64,000 bases of DNA from Acanthosepion pharaonis (taxonomy: Eukaryota > Mollusca > Cephalopoda > Sepiida > Sepiidae). The notes under the pieces were generated by a model. It saw only the letters and a program-made list of their open reading frames with translations. It ran no database searches and had not been told where the DNA came from. Location: assembly GCA_903632075.3 (NCBI GenBank), contig CAHIKZ030000804.1, positions 1,590,001 through 1,654,000 of the forward strand, written 5' to 3'. Positions 49,546 to 63,220 of the stretch are shown piece by piece; position 1 is the stretch's first letter; every line of letters begins with the position of its first letter. The translations under genes were made by a program, and so were the position numbers.

Positions 49546-50394
49546 ACATTAAAAAAGCGGATCCTAAAGGATTTCCACAGGAGACACCCGGGTAAAAATA
49601 GAATGAAGTCGCTAATGCGAAGCTATGTATATTGGAAGAATATGGACCAGGATATTACTCAGATTGTGGAAATGCGCAAGGGTTGTAATTTAGCAGCCAA
49701 AGCACCGCCAATCATACATAAGCCTTGGCCAGAGACTGATCGTCCATGGTCAAGAATAAACGCAGATTATGCAGGACCAATTGACGGTTTCTACTATTTG
49801 ATCATAGTTGATATCTACAGTAAATGTCCGGAGTTGTTTCGTTGCAAAAATCCTACTACATAAACGATCATAAATTTCCTCCACGAGCTATTCGCTCGGT
49901 TTGGTGTAGTGGACTGCTTAGTAACAGATAATGGAACACAATTCACGTCAGCAGATTTCCAAGAGTTTTACGAAATCTATCAAGTAAAACATATAAAATC
50001 CCCGCCTTACCACCGAAGATCAAATAGACAAGCGGGGAGATTTGTGGATACTCTCAAAAGAGCGTTACGAAAAGCATACTATGTGCCTACGGAGAAAGCA
50101 TTAGAGCCATTCTTACAGGTATATAGAATAACGCCAAATAATGCTACTCTATCAACATTATCACCAGCAGAAGTCATGTTTGCTAGGAAAATCAGATCAG
50201 CTTTCGATAAATCACTATCATGTAAAACAAAACAAGTAACACAGTCCTACGCACCAAAAAGAAAATTCAACCCAGCTTTTTTTAAGGCATATAAAAATAA
50301 TAACTCTTACTGGGATCAAGGAATAAATGAGAAAAGAATTGGTAATATGATGTACATAGTACAAGGAAAAAATTCTCACACAGAAGACACGTAA
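49546..50394 (+). pseudogene. Gypsy integrase (family A)
   Basis: A single frame runs from RILKDFHRRHPGKNRMKS through SYVYWKNMDQD, KGCNLAAKAPP, WSRINADYAGPIDGFYYLII, CLVTDNGTQFTSADFQEFY, SPPYHRRSNRQAGRFVDTLK to PAEVMFARKIRSAFDKS, with one TAA at 49861-49863. In the zinc finger the His pair and one Cys remain; the first Cys of CxxC is lost. D1 (about 49765) and D2 (about 49927) are present. The third catalytic residue, Glu in Q-A-E-R, is Gly here (GGG at 50035-50037). Strand transfer would be impossible. Confidence 0.94.
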
Positions 50395-50450
50395 ACCAAA
50401 TAAGGAAGAGACCGTTACAGGATGCTAACAGTCCACCTCAAGAAGAGGTA

Positions 50451-50590
50451 ATGGACACGATTTTCGATACATTCGATATGAAAAGACCGCAAACAATGCC
50501 AGAACCTAGAAAATCTTCAAGAAAAAGAAAATTCACTGAACCTTTGAAAATATATCCAAAGAAAAAACATATTAAAAAAACCCTGCTACA
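50451..50590 (+). pseudogene. Basic C-terminal tail of pol (family A)
   Basis: MPEPRKSSRKRKFTEPLKIY and PKKKHIKKT precede the purine-rich tract. A Lys/Arg-rich tail after integrase is usual for this group. A frame break separates it from the integrase frame at 50394. Confidence 0.7.
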
Positions 50591-50609
50591 CAAAAGCTTC
50601 GGAAGTGGG
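50591..50609 (+). other. Polypurine-tract-like sequence before the 3' LTR
   Basis: CAAAAGCTTCGGAAGTGGG abuts the 3' LTR start. It is purine-rich at its 3' end, where plus-strand priming would occur. Confidence 0.6.
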
Positions 50610-51043
50610 TGTTATGGGACCTTACCCATAATAATAATAATGGACTATTCCATACTTAATAAATACTGCGCCTCAGGAGTAGGCAAGGAGTCGGTAGTTC
50701 AAGTCGAGTCAGTAGTTAATGTCGAGTGAAGAGTCGAGTCAGAGGCAGTCCGAAACAGAGTTGCGTTCATACAGTTACTGACATTGGAATAGTGATACTG
50801 GTCCAGACAACATTGTTCTCTCTACTAAACCTGATTGTTCATAATAACACTTCTACTTCTTTGTATATATTCCTGTTTGTAACATATCTGTGTTATTCCA
50901 TACCTGTGTTCGCGTTCTTCTTTATTGGTTCTACCTTGGACTATCACCGTGGTACAAGGAACCGGACCATAAAACGACGAAAAATAAAATGGAAACATTG
51001 TGAGATTAACCTTCATTTGGTTTATTTAGATCTTGGTACTACA
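50610..51043 (+). repeat. 3' LTR, family A
   Basis: About 434 bp, starting TGTTATGGGACC and ending near TTGGTACTACA. It has one copy of the TCTTTATTGG unit, against three on the left. Confidence 0.9.
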
Positions 51044-51324
51044 AAAATTAACCCTTCTCTCATCAATCTCTAAAATGACACTAAGCCTCGTCTAAACTTT
51101 TGGAGGTGCCGGATTCAAAGTCTTGGAATCAGAAAATATGATTGCAGATGATATGGGTTTCAGAGGCATTCTTTGCGGATTCCCAGCGCAAAGTCTCCCA
51201 AGTTGTCTGATTGCATGCATTTTGGCCCAAAACTAGCTGAAATTATCCGGAGATTCGCTGAATCCTCAATTTTCATTCATTTTAATAAATGATTTCTTTG
51301 TTTATTAAATAAATATAGTAAGCA
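51044..51324. other. Spacer between two Gypsy relics
   Basis: Less AT-rich than average at 51090-51260; no match recognised. Confidence 0.4.
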
Positions 51325-53060
51325 ACCAGATCCACTGAGGGAAACTGCAATTAGAAATATACCTAAACCATCAAATATGACTGCGATAGGCTTTTTTTCA
51401 GAACTGGGCAATACTACCAAATTTATATACATAATATGCATAATCTGAGAGCTGCACTAAACGATATACTTAAGAAGGAGTAAAGTGGACCTGGAATAAT
51501 AACTGTCAGAAGACGTTGGATGATAGATAAAATAACATGTCACACTTCGATCCAAAAGCAGAAATTGTAGTGGCGTCGTATGCTAGTGAGTAAGGCAAGG
51601 GAGCAGTGATCTTAAACAAATACGATAGCGGCAAAATGAAACCTTTCGCTCATGCTTCACGATCGCTTCTAGCAGCAGAGAAATATTACAGCCAAATAGA
51701 AAAATAAAATCTAGCTATTCTCTGTGAAGAGATTTCTAAAGTTAAGTCAGAGAAGAACATTATGTTACAAAAAGATCACAGAATCTATTAACAATATATT
51801 ATCCAAAGAAAGTAATAACTACACATACAGCTAAGAGACTACAACGCAGGTGTACCATCTTATTAAATTAGGATTTTACGATGGAGTACCAGATTTGTAA
51901 AACACTAGAAAATACGGGGGATAACCAAGATCAATAACTAACTATGCGGAACAGTATGAGAACACGGTCATTACATCAATAAAAAGCAAAATGGAAATAA
52001 ATAAATACATTTTGTGTGAAGTACTACGGCAGTTACTAGTTACCTGGAAGAAATAAAAGAAAAGGTGGAAAATTACGTCTTTATTGCGCAAACAAATTCG
52101 CAATTGATAGAAAGTAATAAAAAAAGAAATCCAGATTGAAACTTACTCGCTATGCAACAGATTTGTTTTGTTCGGGCAAAAGGTTGAATTCCTTCAATAT
52201 TCACTTCTGTAAGTGAATATTGAAGGATTTCCATTGCAAACTTCCTGGTATTTCAAGAATGAAATCTCGGATGAGATATTCCGTATAATGGACTAGAATG
52301 GACTTAGATATTGAAAGAATAGTGAATGCTTACCTTGGCGAAAGAGAGACACGCTGTGGTCATGACTGCATATTGATTCTGCAGGTCCTATGAATGCATC
52401 ATATTATCTAGCTGTAAATGATATTTTAAATCAATGTCCGGAAATTTATAAGTGCAAATTTCCGACATTAAGAGTGAGAGTGCATTTCTTTCATGAAATT
52501 TTTGCGAGATATTGAATAGCAGATAACATCGTCTCTGATAATGGAATATAATTCACGTGTAAATTATTCGAACATGCTGTAAGATGTTCTCCATTGACTA
52601 TACTACGACCCTCGGTATTACTCAAGGTCGAAGAGACAAGCGGAAATGAATGTCTTGGTAAAGTAAAGGAGAAAGCATTTCTGAGAGATTACTGTGTAGC
52701 ATATAACCACATTACAGTAACAGGCATAACGCCGGCAGGATTAATATTTGCTAGAAAATTAAAATCGGTGTTGGACAAGTCGAAAAAAAGAAAAACAAAA
52801 AACAAGCATTTAAAGGTCGGCGATAAACTTTTTTTTAATGATTATAAATATGGACAAATATGTTGAATAAGACACAATATCAGCAAGAATCGGGAAGTTG
52901 ATTTACATAGTAAAAGGGAAAATATTTCACATAAATGTCACTATAATCAGCTGAAAAAAGTTAATCGATGTAAGCCTCAAATATAGGAAGAACCGATAAA
53001 AATGCTATGTGATGTTTTCGATGTGACACCACTATAACACGTCATGGATCCTACAAGGAA
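51325..53060 (+). pseudogene. Second Gypsy pol relic (related family B), heavily decayed
   Basis: Same strand and domain order as family A but clearly diverged. Found in order: RETAIRNIPKPSNMTAIG (RT-RNase H connection, about 51337), DPKAEIVVASYAS and MKPFAHASRSLLAAEKYYSQ (RNase H, about 51549-51700; the first catalytic Asp is Tyr), ILKDFH and SRMKSRM (integrase finger, about 52220), IDSAGPMNASYYLAVNDI and CPEIYKCKFPT (about 52375-52465), IVSDNG (second integrase Asp), ITPAGLIFARKLKSVLDKSK (open frame 52594-52866). Stops and frameshifts occur every few dozen codons. No LTRs were identified. It contains a perfect hairpin at 52190-52227. Confidence 0.88.
52190..52227. repeat. Perfect 17-bp hairpin, 4-nt loop
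   Basis: TCCTTCAATATTCACTT (52190-52206), loop CTGT, AAGTGAATATTGAAGGA (52211-52227). The right arm is genuine pol sequence (it encodes part of ILKDFH), so the left arm is an inverted duplicate. Confidence 0.97.
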
Positions 53061-55726
53061 ATATTTATACAAACTTTTAATATCAAATGGGTGAATGCCG
53101 TCGAGTAAATAATACAACCTAGATGTCTATATAAACTAATCCATAAATATAAAAATCTTCAAATCGTTAGAGGTAAGAAAAATTAGAAGCCATTTGGATA
53201 GGTACCTCCATGAAAGAAAAAAGACCACATCATGAGGAAAAAGACGCCAACCTTGACGAAAACAAGTCTTTATTTTTTAAATGTTTATGTTATTATTAAG
53301 AGGAAAGATCAATGTATTTTTGTGATATATTTTTTTTACATTTTATAATCTTTCCTAGCACGTGCAAAATTTTCGTTAAAAATCTTGTTTTTTTGGAGTC
53401 AGCAAAATTGACAGATAATCATGTCAACCATTTTATTCCATTTTTTAAAAGAAAAAGAATAAAAATCTTAGTTTGAAATTCTTTTAAAAATCAATTATAA
53501 TGTTTTCAAATCAGAAAAAATATGTTTATTTAAAATGTTTTGAAACAATCATTACTTAGTTTCTGCGCCGAAAATATGTAGTTGGAAATTAAACAAAAAT
53601 TGACAGGTGATGAATAACAATTTCATTAACTATTGAAAGCTTACGTGAGGATAAGTTTTTCTACGGAAGGAGAGAAGTGAAATTATTTAGATTATAGTTA
53701 ACAAATTATTTACCTCGTTATTTTTAAGGAAAACGTTCATCGCCTTAATTATCTTTTGGACTTAGCTTTCACCTTTAATTGTACGATGTTTTATTTGAAA
53801 TATATTATAAAGAAATTAAAATAAGACTGTTGAGAGTGAGATTAAATTTCATAAGAAGGGTATCTAATTAATTTATCGGTAGCTTTCTTATGAAATTTTA
53901 TCAGAAGTGTACATAAAATACAATAAGTTATGTATATTTATTAAATTTTACTGTTTTATTTGTAATTCCATTCATTTTATTATTAATTTTGATATTTCAT
54001 TTATGGAAACGTAAGATCATACAAATTTCATAAGATGATACTGATACTTATAGGAACACTTTACCGTTGAAAATGAAAAATCAAATTAAATTCTCCACAA
54101 CGGATTCACAAAAATAAAAATTTAACAGCGGAGAACAATGCTTAACTCAAATAACGTAACTTAATTGCATTGTTGTTGGTCTTCAGTATTTTAAAATTAC
54201 AGCCGTATTATAAACACAAAATTACATTTCTTAATTACTGCGGGTCTTCTGATTGGTCAGTTTACGATGCGCTAAAAAATGATCTATCTCTTAAGGATAT
54301 TTAAGAAAATGAATGCAGATTTCAACTAATTTTGTAATATTTTAACAACTTAAATGTAAAAATCTATTTAAAATAATAACAAATAATTATATTAAAAATT
54401 CATTTTTCATCGGAAATACTTTTTTTGCTTTCAGAAAATATTGTCCATATACATAAAAAATTCTAAAAGCAAATAAAATCATTTCAAACTTAATAATATC
54501 TTTGTTTTATTGAGTTTGTATGTCAAAATTAATAGCTGGTTTTCAGGTAGGGGGGGTCCAATTAAAAAAGAAAATACATGATTTGCTTTCCTGAAAGATT
54601 TAACTAATATAATTACTAGACTGCACGCGATTGAATTTATAGAGTTTTCATAAAATTAGTTTTGGGGGAGTAATAAATATATAAAAGAATTTCCATGACT
54701 TTAAAAAAAGATAAAAAAATTCCATCGTTTGTGAATAGTTTATGAAAGCTTCATTAATATCAGACAATTATTGTTATTTTTGCAAGATTTTACAAATTAA
54801 TATGCGTCATAATAATAATAATGAGAAGAAGGAGTACTAAAAATGTATATGTTATTTTACTAGTTCCGGTGATACAAAGAAAAACAAGGTTTTCTCATTC
54901 AAAATTTAGAATGTTCTAAAAAGAAGGATTTTTTAAAAAAATAATTTTAAAATACTTCAGTCTTTCCTATTAATAATAACACAAACATTTAGACGATAAA
55001 AGTTTGTTTTCGTTATGTTTGATGTCTTTTTCATCAGACTATACTCTTTTTTAGCAATCTTATGAAGGTACCTACATCTAGAGTTAGGCGGTCCGCTCGC
55101 TCCGATTTTCAAGCTGTCTTACCTCAGGCAGAGGGAGACTCTTTCGGGCTCAGTCTACGGACAGAGACTCAGCTGAGAAAAACAGACGAGCAATGATACG
55201 TAAATTTTGGGCAATGGTCCGAGTGGAAACGCTCGGGTTACCCCCAATAATCTTGTGTTACATCTCATCTCAGTGGGTCGACTGGGTATAACATGATTAT
55301 TGACACAAATTATAATCTCAAAATCTGTAGGTTATGTATTATATACAGGGATAAAACCTATTTAGGAACATCTGTCTGCGCATCAAATCGTATACATTAT
55401 TATATTCGTGTTTTCAAACATAAGTTTCTAGTGTCATTTGCTCCTTTTTGTGATATATGTGTTTTCGGAATTTTTATCAAGTTTTATTGATGCTAGTTTT
55501 GATTTATACATTTGACGCATGCATATCTATAATAAAAAAAAAACGAAAAAAAAAAGAACGGGGAAACTATTTGCTAATGTCTTATGCAAGAGGAAAATAT
55601 CAGCAAAACTTATATAAAAATGGCCTGATCTGTAAAACGCAAATATAAGTTTTGCTAAACAAGAAATTTACTACATACTTAAATACATTTGCTTCACATA
55701 ATTCATTAATTCCATTACTCAATCTA
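53061..55726. other. Non-coding
   Basis: 2.6 kb of very AT-rich DNA with no recognised gene. A less AT-rich block at 55070-55290 stands out but matches no tRNA or transposon that I know. Confidence 0.5.
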
Positions 55727-55758
55727 TCAGTTCATCCCATAAGATCTGTCCGAATTTT
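55727..55758 (+). repeat. Mariner left TIR
   Basis: Starts TCAGTTCATCCCATAAGATC. It pairs with 56945-56976, with mismatches at positions 5, 7, 8, 16, 18 and 25. Confidence 0.93.
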
Positions 55759-55910
55759 TAGTTTTTGTTAAAATGGACGAAATTTAAAGAGCATTTTATA
55801 ATGTCTAATGAAGCTGAACATTATTTTTATGTTTAGATGCATTTAAACTGTTCAAATTTTATTTCAGAAAACAATAAAATTAATTTTTGTTTGATTAAAA
55901 TCCTGCTAAC

Positions 55911-56900
55911 ATGGAAGTACCCATGAATAATTTGAGGCACATAATGCTTTATGAGTTCAAGAAAGGAAACTCAGTAGCTGAAGCAGCTAGAAACATTCAC
56001 TCAGCTTATGGAGAGGAATGTGTGAAAGAAAGAACTTGCAGAAGATGGTTTGAAAATTTCAGAGGTGGAGATTTCACCCTTGAAGATGAAGATCGAACCG
56101 GACGTCCAGTTGAGTTTGATGAAAAGTATCTTGAGGCAGACCTTGAAGAACATCCTGCTTTATCAGTTGAGGAATTGGCAGTGGTTTTCAATTTAAATCA
56201 TACAACTGTTCATCGACATTTTCAACAACTTGGAAAAGTTCCTAAACTTGGAAAATGGGTGCCTCATGAATTGTCTGAAAACAACCTCAAATCCCGCGTT
56301 GACATCTGCTCTTCTCTCATTCTCGCCAGATTGTTTCATCTTTTTTTGGATAGACTTGTGACTGGCAACGAAAAATGGATCTTTTATCGAAATGTTAAGC
56401 GTCATAGACAGTGGCTTGGTAAAGAGGAAAAGGTTCTTCTTTCAATCTGGTGGGATCGCAAAGGAATAATCCACTTTGAATTCTTACCACCTAATGCAAC
56501 AATTAATCCTCAAATATACTGTCAGCAAAATAGAGCGTTTGAACCAAGCTTTGAGGAAAAAATACCTGCTCTAATGAATCAAAAAGAGGTGACGTTTAAT
56601 CAGGACAATGCCCGACCCCACAATGCAAGAATCACGTCACAAAAGATCGTATAACTTGGTTGGGAGAAAATTCCTCATCCACCTTATTTTCCCGATCTTG
56701 CTCCTTCAGACTACCATTTGCATCGTAGATTGCAGAATCATTTGGAAGAAACAGATTTTGAAACACAGTAAGATGTTAAAACTGACATTTGTGAGTTCTT
56801 CGAATCAAAGCCAAAAGAATTTTAAAGTAATGGAATTAGTAAGCTTGTTAATGGATGGAAGGAAGTCATAGATAATCAGGGAAAATACATTGTTCATTGA
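55911..56900 (+). pseudogene. Mariner transposase pseudogene
   Basis: One frame of 329 codons from ATG 55911 to TGA 56898, with in-frame TAA at 56652, 56769 and 56823. The N-terminal HTH region contains LRHIMLYEFKKGNSVAEAAR and CRRWFENFRGGDF, then the GRPVEFDE hinge, the second HTH with TTVHRHFQQLGKVPKLGKW, and WVPHEL. In the catalytic domain, TGNEKWIFY has Asn (AAC, 56367-56369) where the first Asp belongs. FNQDNARPH keeps the second Asp (56604) and PDLAPSDYHL the third. Exactly 34 residues separate the last two, the mariner DD34D rule. About 13-15 codons seem missing after RQWLGKEEK compared with family members I know. The tail DNQGKYIVH is complete. The enzyme would cut and paste the element; this copy cannot. 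Confidence 0.95.
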
Positions 56901-56944
56901 ATCGTAATTTAAATATAACATTTGGCCATTTGTTTTCTTTATTC

Positions 56945-56976
56945 AAAATTCAGACAGAACATATGGGAATACCTGA
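56945..56976 (-). repeat. Mariner right TIR
   Basis: In reverse complement it starts TCAGGTATTCCCATATGTTC. TA follows immediately outside. Confidence 0.93.
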
Positions 56977-56994
56977 TATCTATCTATCTATCTA

Positions 56995-57051
<57 letters not shown>
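56977..57051. repeat. (TATC)n-(AT)n array
   Basis: Five TATC units and then AT, beginning at the mariner's right target TA. Confidence 0.96.
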
Positions 57052-57054
<3 letters not shown>

Positions 57055-57737
57055 GAAAATGAGAAATAAACGAAGGAAGAATTCATTTCGTCTTATATGC
57101 ATGTCACGTATGTTAACTTTGCTAGTAAAAATGATATTGGGAGATAAAATAGGCAATGAAATGTTCATGTATTCATATCTGTATAGCTTTAATATATGTG
57201 GACAAAAAGACGGGCATTCAATAAGTTAAAATAATAGAAGATATTATAATACGTGTTAATTTTGATTTTTTTAAAAGTTAGTGCGGTTATATTTTGAGCG
57301 TTTTATGTAACTGAACAGATTCCTTTTTTACACATGAAAACTATTCTTTTTTTTTAATCTGTCGAATAATAATCTTTTTGCATATAGTCTTTTTTTAGCT
57401 ATTTTGTTATGTTAATTTTGTGAATTTACTTAATCTATAGCATTGATGTTTCTTGGAAGGGATTTTTTTCTTTTATTTTAAAGGCTACATGTCCAGTGAG
57501 ACATTCCGCAAAATAGGCTCTTACTTCTCCAAGGAATTGAAGTATTTATGTATTCCTGGCATTGTGAGTGTGTGCCTTAACAGGATTACAAAGCAAAAAC
57601 GATAAACGCCTTAATTTTTGATAAGATGGAAATAGGAGTGAATATTGTAAATGATGCAAAATATTAGAGAAACAGTAAAAGGATAACATCTAAAATATAT
57701 AATCATGAAAAATTCATGCATCCAATTATAATCTATG

Positions 57738-57798
<61 letters not shown>

Positions 57799-57807
57799 AA
57801 CACCTTA

Positions 57808-57878
<71 letters not shown>
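57738..57878. repeat. (TATC)n-(AT)n arrays
   Basis: TATC units, AT to about 57795, a short spacer CACCTTAAAC, then a second AT array to 57878. Confidence 0.96.
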
Positions 57879-57881
<3 letters not shown>

Positions 57882-59772
57882 TGGGTGTGTTTATTATTTC
57901 AACTTAAACATAAGAAAGCATCGAAAAGTTTGTAAAAATATATTTCTCGTATTCATTTCATTTCGGATCCCTGGGTACTGTCCGATATGAATTAATTGCA
58001 TTTTATATTATAATATTCTTCGTGACATGGGTAAATTTTGCGAGAATCATCATTCCTGAAATGAAATAGCCCTAATATTAAATATTACTTTAAAAAAATG
58101 TAAAACAGAAACTTAGCCAAAGCTCCTATAAAATAAAATAATTGAAACAACACCAATATCTTAAAATTCGCGGCAAATAAGATCGAAAAAATTAAACACT
58201 GAGAAAACGGAATTAACCTTTTCATGATAAGTGAAATAGGATGAAAAAACAGAAAAAGATAGAACGAAAGGAAGCGATATAATCGGAAGCTATAAATTAT
58301 TAACATTCAGTTGTCATTTATCAATCAGCAGGCAGCGTTTTGGGAGATTTAGAAGGTTGTTTATTTATTTTATGGAGGTCGCTTGCGAATCCTTCTACTT
58401 AATTCTACTCAGAATGTTGCATCTCACATTTTCATGTAATTGTATGCTGACATTCATAAACATAATGCCAGATTTTATAATGCAAGTTATGTTTTTACGA
58501 TGAACTTGTTAATAAACAATAGTAAATTTATGAGGTTATACTAATCTTTATAGGCCGAATATATCACGTTAATTCCGTTTGAGACTATAACAATCCAGTA
58601 ACCAAAATCAATGGTAAACGGAAGAAATTCTGTCAAAGTTTTCAGTAAAATATTGTCGCAATTTCTGTTTTTTTTGTGTCTTTACATTAGAGACTAGACT
58701 AACAAAACCAACACATTCTATGAAATCAAATCATATTCTGATAAAAATGTAAATGATTATCGGAGAATAATTTCTTTAAAATTGTTTTTTTTGCATGAAA
58801 TGACATCTACGAATATTTTCAAAGAAATTTGATATTTCTTTTCATTAGAACGGATTAAACTTGACAAATCGGAATATTCTGTTCCGTAAATCACAAATCT
58901 ATAAGGAAATATAGACATGTCAGCAAAATTTTTGAAAGCACTGATTTTTTATCTAAATGGTAATTTTTTTTCGTCATCGACGAATACTTGAAGCAGGAAA
59001 TATACTTTTGGCTTTGTACACTGTAAAAAAATAGTAAAATAAAACCAGTTAAAAAACAAGTTAGAAGCCTCTTATTCAAAATGTCCGTAATTTAAATAAT
59101 CACAATAGTGATGTCCATCCAATCCAGAGTCCGATTGTAACTTTTGACCATCTATTTTTTTTGGATGGCAACTGGTCTAGGAGAAGGAAAACTCAGAATT
59201 CAAAACCGGCGGTTTCTTGTTTGGGGACATTGTGTCACACCAGGTTTCTGTATTCGGCCCTTCAAAATGTGTGGTTGGTTCTGCGCAAAGACATCATCAA
59301 TGTAATAAAATCATATGTTTTGGTGTCTGGCTTTCGGATCCTAGGAAATGAGCAGCCTGACTCTCAGACGTGGAATACGACGGGATAATCCACCATATAT
59401 ATGTATGTGTGTGTTTGTTTGTGTCTGTGTATTTATGTATGTATGAAATTATATTTTTTATTATTACTTTACCTACTTCGTATTCAAGTAGCTCCATTTC
59501 ATTCAATATATAATTGGTCATTAATTGAGTGAGGAAAGTTTAATGTGGAATTCACCCAACAGTCCCACTGTACGTTTTGAAGGTTTTTCTATCTTGTCCT
59601 TACTAAAATATTCTCATCTGCTAGTACCATTTTGCTTTATGCGAAATGACTACACAAAAACACATACACACAGAGACGAAGATGAAGAAGAAAAATTCAG
59701 TTCTAGCAACACTTTAGAAGTCAGAGGTGCTGCGAAAGATGTTCTCTGTTTGAGGTGGTACAATCTATTATG

Positions 59773-60966
<1,194 letters not shown>

Positions 60967-63156
60967 TTTTTATTCTGGTGGTGATACTCATCTAAGCATA
61001 CTATATTATAATATTCTTAGATTATATTTAATGTGAGCCTCCTCACATGTAATATATCATACGCTATCAAAAAATATATTTCATCTATCGTTTTTTTTCT
61101 CACTCCGTTTTTGTATATTTATCGTTTAATATCGATCTAAAATTTGACACCGTATTTCAAAAACTCAAAGTAATAATTAAATAGGTATTCCACAGACTAA
61201 ACAACGTATTAAGAAACGTAACTCTGCGTTAGAGACAAGAAGAGTATTGATATTTTATGGCTATCGCCCCATATATATGTCAGTATATACTGAACAATCG
61301 CCTCAGAGATAGGGAGGAGATTAAGACAAAATGACAGTATCATGTGCAGAACAATTGAGTAAGGGGGAAATTTTTAAGTAAATGAAAACAAGAAGGAACC
61401 TTATACTTAAAATCCGAAATTTCAAGTTACATAGTGAGGACAGATGATTTGGAGAATATAAGGGACAAATGAAAGCAGATAATGATCAATTTAAGAAGCT
61501 TGTTCAAATGTTTTGGCAGAACATGTGGTTGGAGGAAATTTAAAAAAATCAAATATTAATAAGAGGTGGAAATGAATATTAGTTGTGCAGGGCCATTTAT
61601 ACCGAAGTTCTGATGGAAGAAGACATATTAAAGAAAAGCCGAAATCATAGGAAATACATTAAAATACTTGCGATTATTTATGTTGTGAATATATATAATT
61701 TACATGATAACAACTTTCAATACAACATATATGTGCTGATAAATGAACACTAAAATATGAAGGCACCTAAAAATGAACACAGACACAAGTATTAGTGCTG
61801 ACAACTTGTCAGAGAATTTTTCCAGGTATACCCTGTTGTTGATAAATAGTGTGGAGAAAATTTACATTCTATTTGTTAAGCAAAACCTCAATCTATTTCC
61901 TATACTAAATGAAGATATATTTATTTCTCTCTTCGTTAAATTTACCAACACTCGCATTTTTAATAGTAATAACACCCCGCATTTTCTATAAAATTTTAAT
62001 ATTTTGAAAACCAGTTTTGGAAGGTAATATTCCAATGATGTCTTTATACATGTCTAGACAGTTATAAATTATAGCTTGTCATACTATTCTGATTCTAAGG
62101 ACAACTGACCTACCTGCGAATTCCATGAAGCAAATTTGCTTTCGTTTGCATTTTTCCCCTGCAGCACTAACGGAATGGAAATCTGTTAGTTTAATAACAA
62201 ATACGATACTTTCAATTTTTACCTGCCTTTGGGCAACATCACTCTTGAGATTTCAATGCAAAAGAAAATTCGAAGGCTTAATATAAATCTATCGATTTAA
62301 GCCAATAGTTTACCACCGATGTTGTTTTTGCAATTCGTATAGTTATATTTTCAGCGGCGCTGCAAATTGACTGCGTAAATCTGTTCCCATGTTCGATATA
62401 ATATTGCTCTTAAATCTTGAGAAATACAAATAAACAATATTACTATGTCAAGAAGTTTTAAAATGAAAATAATAAGAAAGTTAATATAGTTTGAATAACT
62501 TGTTTAAAAGACTGAAAATGTTTACTATTTCGATTACTCAAATTGAAAGTCTTAAGGCGTATAAAACTTGAACACGCCCTTAGGTTAAACGATTTAATAT
62601 GGCTATTTTCAAAGTAACACTAAATTCTTTTTTTTCACCGCTTTCTTTTCATCCAATTCCAATATTTGTTTCATCAATTTCGAATGTAGGCAAAGAAATA
62701 CTCAGTTTAAAAGCTCTTTTTTCATGATTCATAAAAGTCAGAATCAATGCTCTCCGAGAAATGCACACATTACACACGTGATTGTGAAAAAGTTTAATTT
62801 GAAAAAACTATGTGTATATAAAGAATATATTTGTATACACGTGTATTCTCATGAATCACAGTAAGGTTCTCTCTTTCTCTCCTGCTCCTTCTCTCCGTCT
62901 CGCTCTCTTTGAGTTTGCGCGTGCGTGAGCGTACGCCTTGTTCAAACATAATATATCTCGGACGTGGGTTTCCCATCAAACATGTTCGAATAATGAAAAC
63001 GAAACAAAGGATGTGAACTCTGCACTTTCGTGGATTTCCCTTCGTGTCAAAATAATCACTTTGTTCATTTAGAAACTTGTAATATGCTTTACCTAAATAA
63101 ATAGGAAAGTCTGATAATTTTTTACAAATATCGCCGTTTTCAATGAACAAAATTGA

Positions 63157-63220
<64 letters not shown>

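Larger units (their letters stand above)
46928..51043 (+). mobile_element. Gypsy (Ty3-like) LTR retrotransposon, family A, K02A2.6-like pol
   Basis: Both LTRs begin TGTTATGGGA(T/C)CTTACCC (46928 and 50610) and align for about 420 bp. Between them, in order, lie PBS-like sequence, a short gag-like frame, RT, RNase H, integrase and a basic C-terminal tail ending at a purine-rich tract. Most of gag and the protease are missing: RT sequence starts only about 130 bp after the gag-like ATG. RT and integrase have each lost a catalytic residue. No matching target-site duplication is seen (ACGAC before, AAAAT after), so one end may be altered. Confidence 0.95.
55727..56976 (+). mobile_element. Mariner element with both ends, DD34D type, inactive
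   Basis: 1250 bp bounded by imperfect terminal inverted repeats of 32 bp (26 of 32 match). Both start TCAG and share TCCCATA, TCTGTC and GAATTTT: left 55727-55758, right 56945-56976 in reverse complement. TA dinucleotides at 55725-55726 and 56977-56978 are the expected target duplication. Size, TIR length, TA target and a single intronless transposase all fit mariner. The right TA is the first dinucleotide of a (TATC)n array. Confidence 0.95.

Noticed and set aside
55070..55290. Possible tRNA or SINE in a less AT-rich block
   Set aside because: Neither pol III boxes nor a cloverleaf were found; left as unexplained.
56608..56871. Separate second open frame at the 3' end of the mariner transposase, suggesting a frameshift
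   Set aside because: The true continuation is in the original frame after a single TAA at 56652; it gives the catalytic third Asp at exactly 34 residues and the expected C-terminus, so no frameshift is needed.
62794..63162. 122-codon minus-strand frame
   Set aside because: The longest basic stretch is encoded by a CT-rich repeat and one end runs next to an AT array; no recognisable domain.
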